A DNA stretch of 12,940 nucleotides from Fen-1258 sp964595365 (GTDB taxonomy: Bacteria; Bacteroidota; Ignavibacteria; Ignavibacteriales; Melioribacteraceae), in contig CAZQQC010000088.1 of the NCBI GenBank assembly GCA_964595365.1, positions 1 through 12,940 on the forward strand, in the 5' to 3' direction. Shown piece by piece: positions 7,612 to 12,940 of the stretch. The first letter of the stretch is position 1; every line of letters begins with the position of its first letter. The position numbers and the translations under genes are program-made. The notes under the pieces were generated by a model. That model made no database searches, was not told the origin of the DNA, and saw nothing but the letters and a program-made list of their open reading frames with translations.

Positions 7612-8073
7612 TCAATGACCTAACAGTTTAGTTCCTATCCCGTGCTTGAATACAAGCTCGCCGCCATAAATTCCGGTAATATAAATTAGATAACAGCCAA
7701 GCGCCCCAAGTGGAATAAAAATATATTTCAACTTACCATCAAATTTCTTCTTTAATATAAGATAAGTTCTGAGAACCAGAATTGCAGAGAAATACCAGAG
7801 TGTTATCGTTGCAAATTCCCCGTGCAAATTGATTGACGAAACGAAATTGCCATAATTATTTTTTAGCAATTGCTTTGCCAGACTCTGAGCTTGATTTCCT
7901 GTAAGCACTGCGCACAACGCTGTTACAACTCCTGCGATCAGTATAATATAAGCAGTCACCGTCAAATATTCTTTTTTCAACAGGGTACCGGATGCCTCAA
8001 GAAAAAAATAAAGAATGAAAAGAGCAATAGGAAAATGAACAAGTCGTGGATGAAGTCCGGCTAAAAATTCCAT
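7612..8073 (-). CDS. DUF2231 family integral membrane protein
   Basis: 153 aa with four hydrophobic segments at about 11-29, 39-59, 84-107 and 116-137, so an inner-membrane protein with both ends on the same side. The N-terminal HPRLVHFPIAL at 8-18 is the hallmark of DUF2231, and the later INLHGEFATITLW (81-93) and YGGELVFKHGIG (136-147) are also typical. Conserved histidines 8, 13, 84 and 144 lie at or near membrane segment ends and could bind a metal or heme, but this is inference; the family has no settled function. It is the first gene after the promoter at 8110-8140 and leads a probable four-gene transcript. The ATG at 8073-8071 is preceded only by a weak AAAGAAAG purine run. Confidence 0.85.
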   Translation of the reverse strand: MEFLAGLHPRLVHFPIALFILYFFLEASGTLLKKEYLTVTAYIILIAGVVTALCAVLTGNQAQSLAKQLLKNNYGNFVSSINLHGEFATITLWYFSAILVLRTYLILKKKFDGKLKYIFIPLGALGCYLIYITGIYGGELVFKHGIGTKLLGH

Positions 8074-8109
8074 TTTAATTCTTTCTTTGTGAAGGTATCA
8101 TCTGCTGTT

Positions 8110-8140
8110 CAAATATAAAGTTAAGTAAACACTAATCAAA
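8110..8140 (-). promoter_or_regulatory. Bacteroidetes-type promoter for the DUF2231 gene unit
   Basis: On the minus strand TTTG (8140-8137) is followed by 19 nt and TATATTTG (8117-8110). This is an exact match to the published Bacteroidetes consensus for the primary sigma factor (TTTG at -33, TAnnTTTG at -7, spacer about 19-21). Transcription would begin near 8103, leaving a leader of about 30 nt before the DUF2231 ATG at 8073. It lies in the 123-nt gap after the short-chain dehydrogenase stop, which separates this unit from the truA-dehydrogenase pair. No terminator hairpin with a T-tract is seen in the gap, so read-through is possible. Confidence 0.65.
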
Positions 8141-8196
8141 AGAATAAGCAATGTAAATGTTGCATGTTGTTCCCGACATTATAATTTTCTACTGCG

Positions 8197-8946
8197 TCAT
8201 CCGCACAAAACGCTTCCGCCGTTTACGTTCAGTATTTCTCCGTTAATGTGACGTGCAAGATCGGAAGCGAGAAACAGGATCGGTCCGGCAATATCTTCAG
8301 CGCTCGCGATTCTTCCGACCGGTATTCCCTTCCTAATGCTCTCTCTGTACTCAGCATCGGCAAAAACTTCGTTGTTCATTTCAGTATCAACCCAGCCGGG
8401 TGCAACCGAGTTAACCGTGATGTTGTATGGTGCTAATTCTACCGCGAGAGATTTAGTGAATGAAATCATTCCGCCTTTTGAAGCGGCATAATGAGAATGA
8501 AAAGCTTCGCCCCTTTGACCGGCGGTTGATGTTATTAAAATTATTCTTCCAAAATTATTTTTTTTCATGTGTGGCGTTACTGCTTTGCAGAACAGAAAAG
8601 TTGAAGTCAAATTTATTCTGATTAACTCGTTCCAATGCTCGAGCGTCATTTTCTCAAGCGTACCGTCATTCCATATTCCGGCATTGTGAACAAGAATGTC
8701 TATCCGTCCAAACTCCTCAGCAGTTTTATCAACCGTTTCAAAAATTTCTTTTTCCGATTCCATATCAACGCGGAAGCCTTTCACACTTTTACCCAGATCC
8801 TTTTCAAGTTTATCGGAATGAGCTTTCGATTTTTTATATGTGAATAAAACTTTTGAATTTGCCTTTGAAAACATTCTCACGCATGCCCCGCCAATTCCGC
8901 GCGAGCCCCCGGTAATAATTGTAACCATGTTTGATAGATCTATCAT
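8197..8946 (-). CDS. Short-chain dehydrogenase/reductase, FabG-like
   Basis: 249 aa, a classical SDR with NAD(P)-binding GGSRGIG at 13-19, the structural HNAG at 87-90 (NNAG in most members), and the full catalytic set Asn112, Ser140, Tyr153 and Lys157 in the YAASK context. The C-terminal GEILNVNGG (236-244) and overall length are those of 3-oxoacyl-ACP reductases (FabG) and related beta-hydroxyacyl or sugar/alcohol dehydrogenases. Lys38 in YKKS, after the second strand, hints at NADPH use. I leave the symbol empty because no other fatty-acid synthesis gene adjoins it and many SDRs share these motifs. The ATG lies 1 nt after the truA stop (TGA-A-ATG), with a GAGG Shine-Dalgarno 7 nt upstream inside the truA end, so it is cotranscribed and probably coupled with truA. 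Confidence 0.88.
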   Translation of the reverse strand: MIDLSNMVTIITGGSRGIGGACVRMFSKANSKVLFTYKKSKAHSDKLEKDLGKSVKGFRVDMESEKEIFETVDKTAEEFGRIDILVHNAGIWNDGTLEKMTLEHWNELIRINLTSTFLFCKAVTPHMKKNNFGRIILITSTAGQRGEAFHSHYAASKGGMISFTKSLAVELAPYNITVNSVAPGWVDTEMNNEVFADAEYRESIRKGIPVGRIASAEDIAGPILFLASDLARHINGEILNVNGGSVLCG

Positions 8947-8947
8947 T

Positions 8948-9685
8948 TCAATACCTCACTTTAAATAAAAATAAACCTTTAGCAGGAACGGATTCGTCCG
9001 CTTCTTTCCTGTTTTTCTTTTCAAGAATATCCTGCAGATAATTTCTGCCGTTTTCCATTTCAACCGCCTTCAACAATGTGCCGACAATTGTTCTCGCCAT
9101 TCCGTGAAGAAATCTGTTAGCAGTAATGTAAAAAGTTGACAAATCTTTTCCATCTCTCCACAGGATTTCCGATACTTCGCAAAACTTGTTTTCAATCTCC
9201 GTATTTTTTTTTGAGAAGGAAGTAAAGTCATAATTCCCTATAAGAATTTTGCTTAGTCCATTCAGTTTCTTTAAATCAATTTTAGCAATCCGAGGATAGA
9301 GATAAGAGTAAGAATTATAAAACGGGGATTTCCCTTTTGCGATCAAGTAAATGTAACTTCTGCTCTTCGCATTGAACCGGGCGTGGAATGATTCGTCAAC
9401 TTTTTCGACGGATTTTATTGCGATGTCGTTTGGCAAAATAGAATTTAATGAATAAGAAAATTTGTACATATCAATTTTTTTTTCTGTTCTGAAATTTGCA
9501 ATCTGCCCGAGTGCATGCACGCCCGCATCTGTTCTGCCGGAACCGATTAGATTAACTGTCTCTTTGGTTATTACTTCAATTGCTTCAACAATTTTTTGTT
9601 GAATGGAAACTGCATTGGCTTGCATTTGCCACCCGGCGTAATTTGTTCCGTCGTATTGAATCTGAAGTTTATAGTTGTTCATCAT
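8948..9685 (-). CDS. truA: tRNA pseudouridine(38-40) synthase TruA
   Basis: 245 aa. It isomerises uridines 38-40 in the tRNA anticodon arm to pseudouridine. The catalytic Asp is Asp53 in GSGRTDAGVHALGQ (48-61), equivalent to Asp60 of E. coli TruA. Other family signatures are YDGTNYAGWQ at 11-20, SFHARFNAKSRSYIYLI near 99-115, the FTSFSK segment near 153-158, and RFLHGMARTIVGTLL near 191-205. Length is normal for the family. Two ATG codons in a row (9685-9683 and 9682-9680) can serve as the start; an in-frame TGA two codons upstream rules out a longer form. A weak GAAGA purine run precedes them. It is the first minus-strand gene after the divergent intergenic region, so its promoter should lie in 9686-9960, though no strong match is seen. 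Confidence 0.96.
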   Translation of the reverse strand: MMNNYKLQIQYDGTNYAGWQMQANAVSIQQKIVEAIEVITKETVNLIGSGRTDAGVHALGQIANFRTEKKIDMYKFSYSLNSILPNDIAIKSVEKVDESFHARFNAKSRSYIYLIAKGKSPFYNSYSYLYPRIAKIDLKKLNGLSKILIGNYDFTSFSKKNTEIENKFCEVSEILWRDGKDLSTFYITANRFLHGMARTIVGTLLKAVEMENGRNYLQDILEKKNRKEADESVPAKGLFLFKVRY

Positions 9686-9960
9686 TCTTCATAAGAATAA
9701 GAAGTTTATCGCATCTTTATGTATTGTAAATTTCAATCATCCATTAAAAAAAAACTATTGTTTTTCAATCAGGAAAAAATTAGTTTCCAAGTGTAACCAG
9801 AGGGTTCTGTAAAACAACCTATCACTCAAAAGTTATAGAAGTAAATATATAAAAGTGTACCAATTTCTTGGAAGTAATGTATATCGGTTACATACAAGAT
9901 TTTGAAAATATGCTTTATTAATTAACTCATTTAACAATCATAATTCTTCGAGGAGAATAT
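9686..9960. promoter_or_regulatory. Divergent intergenic region between truA and the SusC-like gene
   Basis: A 275-nt, very A+T-rich stretch that must contain promoters for both directions. I see no clean TTTG-N19-TAnnTTTG or -35/-10 pair on either strand. Towards the SusC side there are two short inverted repeats that could bind a regulator: CCAA-TTTC-TTGG (9870-9881) and ATGTA-7 nt-TACAT starting near 9888. A strong Shine-Dalgarno, AGGAG at 9951-9955, lies 5 nt before the SusC ATG and fixes that start. No riboswitch or small RNA is recognised. Confidence 0.45.
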
Positions 9961-12882
9961 ATGAGAAAAAATCTAATACTACTTTTTTTCTTCCTATTAA
10001 TTGTGCCCGGCTTAATAGTGGGACAAAGTAATTTCAAGATAAAGGGAAGAGTCACCGATGCAAAGACGGGTGAACCCTTGATCGGGGCAAATGTCATGCT
10101 CAAACCTCTCAATCTTGGTGCATCCACAGATCTAGATGGTAACTATTCTTTTGATGTACCGGCTAGTCAGGCAAAAGGGCAGGAAGCCGAATTGACTGCA
10201 TCTTTTATAAACTATAAAAAGAAAACAGTTACTTTCGTTCTCGATGGAAAAGACATAACACGCAACTTTGCACTCACTGAAGATATCTTTCAGAACGAGG
10301 AAATAGTTGTAACCGGTATCGCTTCAAAGACCTCAAAATCTGTAGCTGAAGTTTCTGTAGCAAGGGTTGCGGCATCCGAGCTTTCAACCATCAATACTTA
10401 CGGTAGTTTATCGCAGTTGGTAGGTGGTAAAGTTGCCGGTGTACAGTTAACAACTTCCTCTGGTAACATAGGATCGGGCTGGAGGTTCTTTGTACGTGGC
10501 GGCGGTGGTTTGAACGGCGATGGACAACCGACAATTTATATTGACGGAACAAGAGTCGACAACTCCGAACAGAATGCTTATGGTGTCGGAGGTCAGGGTA
10601 TTAGCATGCTGGCAAATCTTAATCCAAACGACATCGACAAAATTGAATTCCTCAAAGGTCCCGCAGCAGCAGCATCGTACGGTACCAACGGTTCCAACGG
10701 TGTTGTTGTGATTACAACAAAAAGCGGCCAGCTGGCTGCAGGAGTAGCACAAGGTTTAAAAATTGATTACAAATTCAATTACGGCTACAATCAACAACTC
10801 TTCAAATACAAAAGCTCGGACTTTATTACTGCAAATGACGCTAACAGACAATTCCAAACCGGTCCTGTTCGCGAAAATGTTCTCAGCGCCACCGGTGGCG
10901 GCTCGTTTCTAAAGTATTATGCTTCTTTCGAAAATAGAAATGAAGTGGGAATTATGCCCGGAAACTCAGGGAACAGAACATCTGCAAGAGTAAACTTAAC
11001 TTCCGTTCCGATAAGCAATGTTTCACTCAGATTGAATACCAATTATATTAACAACACATTGTATAGACCAAATAACGACAATATCATATACGGATTTCTC
11101 GGCAACACACTGTTAAGGCCAACGTCTTTCGGTTGGGTTGGCGAACAAGATTTGCGCACATTCTCCGATAAGAATCAGATCAATCAGTTTATCGGTTCTG
11201 CAAGTGTAAATTATCGTCCAATCGAAAACTTAGAAGTTAATGGCGGAATCGGTATGGATAACAGCGATTACACAGAAACAAGATTGTTTCCGTACGGCAT
11301 TAATTTCGGCGGATTGATTAGACAAGGGCAAAGAGCCATCTACAACAGAAACAACAGGCAGTTCACTTACGACTTCAACGCAAATTATAGTTACACTTTA
11401 TTTGGTCTCATAACTGCTAAGTCAACAGCCGGTGGTCAATTCTTCAACCGTACGCTTCGCACATCGAACGTAACCGGCGAACAATTCTCATCAGATTTAA
11501 TTGTATCTATGGGAGCTGCCGGGGTTATCACCGCTTACGGTGAAAGTTTTCTTGACGAAAGGCAGGGCGGTTTATTCACAGAACATTCATTCAACTACAT
11601 GGAACAGTATTTCTTAACTCTAGGTATCAGAAGAGACTACGCAAGTTCGATCGGTAAGCAAGCACCTGTTATTACTTACCCAAAAGCCAGTGCGGCAGTT
11701 CGTTTAGATAAATTCGGAATATTGCCCGAAGAACTCAATCTCTTGAAAGTTAGAGTGGCTTACGGTGAAAGTGGTATATTACCGGGAACAACAGATCCTA
11801 TTCCATTGTTGTGGACAGCTCAAACTGGTGGTTACGGCGCAGGCGCTGTTCTTGCAAACATTGGGAATTCAGCAATTCAGCCTGAAAGAGTAAAAGAACT
11901 TGAACTTGGACTTGATGCAGAAATTATGCGCAATACCTCCGTTGAGTTTACTTACTATTGGCAAAACGCTGTTAATTCAATTGTAGGAATGAATCTTGCC
12001 CCTTCAACCGGTAAAACCGCTTCGTCTGTTCCTTTCAATATCGGGTCATCGAAAGCGTGGGGGTTCGAATCATTGATTCAATACTCTCCTATAAGATCCG
12101 CAGATTACTCATTGAGTTTAAGCCTTATCTGGAACTACCAGAACAATCGAGTTCTGAATTTAGGCGGAGCACAACCAATATATGACGGTTTCAATGTTAA
12201 CGTTATAAAAGAAGGATTGCCAAGGAGCGAGTATTATGCATTGATTTCTACCGGTGCAAAGTATGATGCAAATGGTAAATACATTGGTTCTATTGCTTCT
12301 ACCGATCGTGTCGATCTCGGTAATCCGATTCCGAATAGTACCGGTTCATTCACGATTAATTTCAAATTCTTGAAAAATTTTACTTTTTATACTTTTGCCG
12401 AATTTGCTCTTAGGTTCAAAATATTTAATGACACCAAATTATTTTCTTCACGCTTCGGTAATAATCCGACTTACAACCTCTACAGAGCTCAGTTAGGTTT
12501 GCCTGCTGCTGCCCCCGGTGTTGCGCCGAATGTTAATCCTCTAACTCCGGGCACTCCCGAATACAAAGCTGTAGCAGAAAAGTATGCTAAGTTAGACTAT
12601 GCTTACAGCGGAAACTATATTGAAGATGCAGATTATTTAACAATTCGTGAAGTAACTTTAAGTTACGATTTTACTGATATACTTCGTGACTTTGAATTGA
12701 TAACTTATATAAAATATTTTTCTGCAGGTTTTACTGTAAGAAATTTAGCAAGATTTACAAAGTATTCGGGTCCCGATGTTGAAATTAATTCCAATGGTTC
12801 ACGTGCACTAAGCAGAGGTCTTGACTTCCTAACTCTTCAAACTCCTCGTACGGTCAACTTCTGGGTTAGAATCGGATTATAA
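9961..12882 (+). CDS. SusC/RagA-family TonB-dependent outer-membrane receptor
   Basis: 973 aa. Signal peptide 1-21 with cleavage near VGQ; carboxypeptidase-regulatory-like domain about 26-108 (KGRVTDAKTGEPLIGANV, then DLDGNYSF); a TonB-box-like EEIVVTG at 113-119; the plug domain about 125-256, with GGKVAGVQ (155-162), FVRGGGG (177-183), YIDGTRVDN (193-201), IDKIEFLKGPAAAASYG (225-241) and NGVVVITTKSG (246-256); then a long beta-barrel. The end shows the SusC-type sequence DYLTIREVTLSYDF, a GPDVEINSNG segment and a final strand TPRTVNFWVRIGL. These proteins import oligosaccharides, peptides or other large nutrients with a SusD lipoprotein lid, driven by TonB-ExbB-ExbD. The substrate is unknown: no adjacent hydrolase, peptidase or sigma/anti-sigma pair is in view, and there is no N-terminal anti-sigma-interacting (STN) domain. 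The start is supported by AGGAG 5 nt upstream. Confidence 0.95.
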   Translation: MRKNLILLFFFLLIVPGLIVGQSNFKIKGRVTDAKTGEPLIGANVMLKPLNLGASTDLDGNYSFDVPASQAKGQEAELTASFINYKKKTVTFVLDGKDITRNFALTEDIFQNEEIVVTGIASKTSKSVAEVSVARVAASELSTINTYGSLSQLVGGKVAGVQLTTSSGNIGSGWRFFVRGGGGLNGDGQPTIYIDGTRVDNSEQNAYGVGGQGISMLANLNPNDIDKIEFLKGPAAAASYGTNGSNGVVVITTKSGQLAAGVAQGLKIDYKFNYGYNQQLFKYKSSDFITANDANRQFQTGPVRENVLSATGGGSFLKYYASFENRNEVGIMPGNSGNRTSARVNLTSVPISNVSLRLNTNYINNTLYRPNNDNIIYGFLGNTLLRPTSFGWVGEQDLRTFSDKNQINQFIGSASVNYRPIENLEVNGGIGMDNSDYTETRLFPYGINFGGLIRQGQRAIYNRNNRQFTYDFNANYSYTLFGLITAKSTAGGQFFNRTLRTSNVTGEQFSSDLIVSMGAAGVITAYGESFLDERQGGLFTEHSFNYMEQYFLTLGIRRDYASSIGKQAPVITYPKASAAVRLDKFGILPEELNLLKVRVAYGESGILPGTTDPIPLLWTAQTGGYGAGAVLANIGNSAIQPERVKELELGLDAEIMRNTSVEFTYYWQNAVNSIVGMNLAPSTGKTASSVPFNIGSSKAWGFESLIQYSPIRSADYSLSLSLIWNYQNNRVLNLGGAQPIYDGFNVNVIKEGLPRSEYYALISTGAKYDANGKYIGSIASTDRVDLGNPIPNSTGSFTINFKFLKNFTFYTFAEFALRFKIFNDTKLFSSRFGNNPTYNLYRAQLGLPAAAPGVAPNVNPLTPGTPEYKAVAEKYAKLDYAYSGNYIEDADYLTIREVTLSYDFTDILRDFELITYIKYFSAGFTVRNLARFTKYSGPDVEINSNGSRALSRGLDFLTLQTPRTVNFWVRIGL

Positions 12883-12898
12883 GAGAGGAGAAATAAAA

Positions 12899-12940
12899 AT
12901 GAAAACAAATAGAAAATACTTATTATTAATACCAATAGTT
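12899..12940 (+). CDS. Start of the gene after SusC, probably a SusD/RagB-type lipoprotein (cut by the window edge)
   Basis: Only the first 14 codons are present (MKTNRKYLLLIPIV): two to three basic residues followed by a hydrophobic run, as at the start of a signal or lipoprotein signal peptide. The ATG is 16 nt after the SusC stop, and AGGAG at 12886-12890 lies 8 nt before it, so it is in the same transcript. The SusD assignment rests on the nearly constant pairing of susC with a following susD in this phylum, not on sequence within the window; the lipobox cysteine would lie just beyond the edge. Confidence 0.6.
   Translation, partial: MKTNRKYLLLIPIV

Noticed and set aside
8150..8196. Possible terminator after the short-chain dehydrogenase (AATGT...ACATT inverted arms).
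   Set aside because: Arms are 5 bp with a long loop and there is no T-tract, so it does not qualify as an intrinsic terminator.
10447..10752. A 101-codon minus-strand frame rich in cysteine inside the SusC-like gene.
   Set aside because: It is antisense to the conserved plug domain; the apparent cysteines come from reading GCA- and ACA-type codons in reverse.

Overview
The window looks like a chromosomal segment of an A+T-rich, Gram-negative bacterium of the Bacteroidota/Ignavibacteriota/Chlorobiota (FCB) group. The evidence is a SusC/RagA-type TonB-dependent receptor with a carboxypeptidase-regulatory-like N-terminal domain, directly followed by the start of what is probably its SusD-type partner. 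There is also a promoter that matches the Bacteroidetes -33/-7 consensus (TTTG, 19 bp, TAnnTTTG), and a mixture of genes with and without Shine-Dalgarno sequences. I favour an Ignavibacteria-like organism, but that is inference; no rRNA gene is present to confirm it.

Layout. Ten complete genes lie on the minus strand and are read from right to left. They are truA and a short-chain dehydrogenase (1 nt apart); then, after a 123-nt gap that holds a good promoter, a probable four-gene unit: DUF2231 membrane protein, small outer-membrane beta-barrel protein, enoyl-CoA hydratase, and a membrane-anchored protein related to the divergent polysaccharide deacetylase (YibQ/DUF610) family. After a gene-free stretch of about 390 bp come CoA-disulfide reductase and upp (ATGA overlap), then a bifunctional-type Rel (p)ppGpp synthetase/hydrolase and ruvX, 16 nt apart. 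At the far left edge a further minus-strand gene starts, with its own promoter and ribosome binding site, but only four codons are visible. On the plus strand, divergent from truA, lies the SusC-like gene (973 aa), with the first 14 codons of the next gene at the right edge.

How they fit together. Most of the left part is housekeeping: RNA modification (TruA), pyrimidine salvage (Upp), thiol/redox balance (CoA-disulfide reductase), stringent response (Rel) and a Holliday-junction-resolvase-fold protein involved in rRNA processing or recombination (RuvX). The DUF2231-to-deacetylase-like unit mixes envelope proteins with one acyl-CoA enzyme and has no obvious common pathway. The SusC/SusD pair would form an outer-membrane uptake system; no glycan enzyme or regulator is seen next to it in this window, so its substrate is unknown.

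The most interesting item is the protein at 5184-6191. It follows the YibQ/DUF610 deacetylase pattern along its length but appears to have lost nearly all of the metal-binding and catalytic motifs, suggesting a pseudoenzyme. I did not see a mobile element, CRISPR array, tRNA, rRNA or a clearly new multi-gene system.
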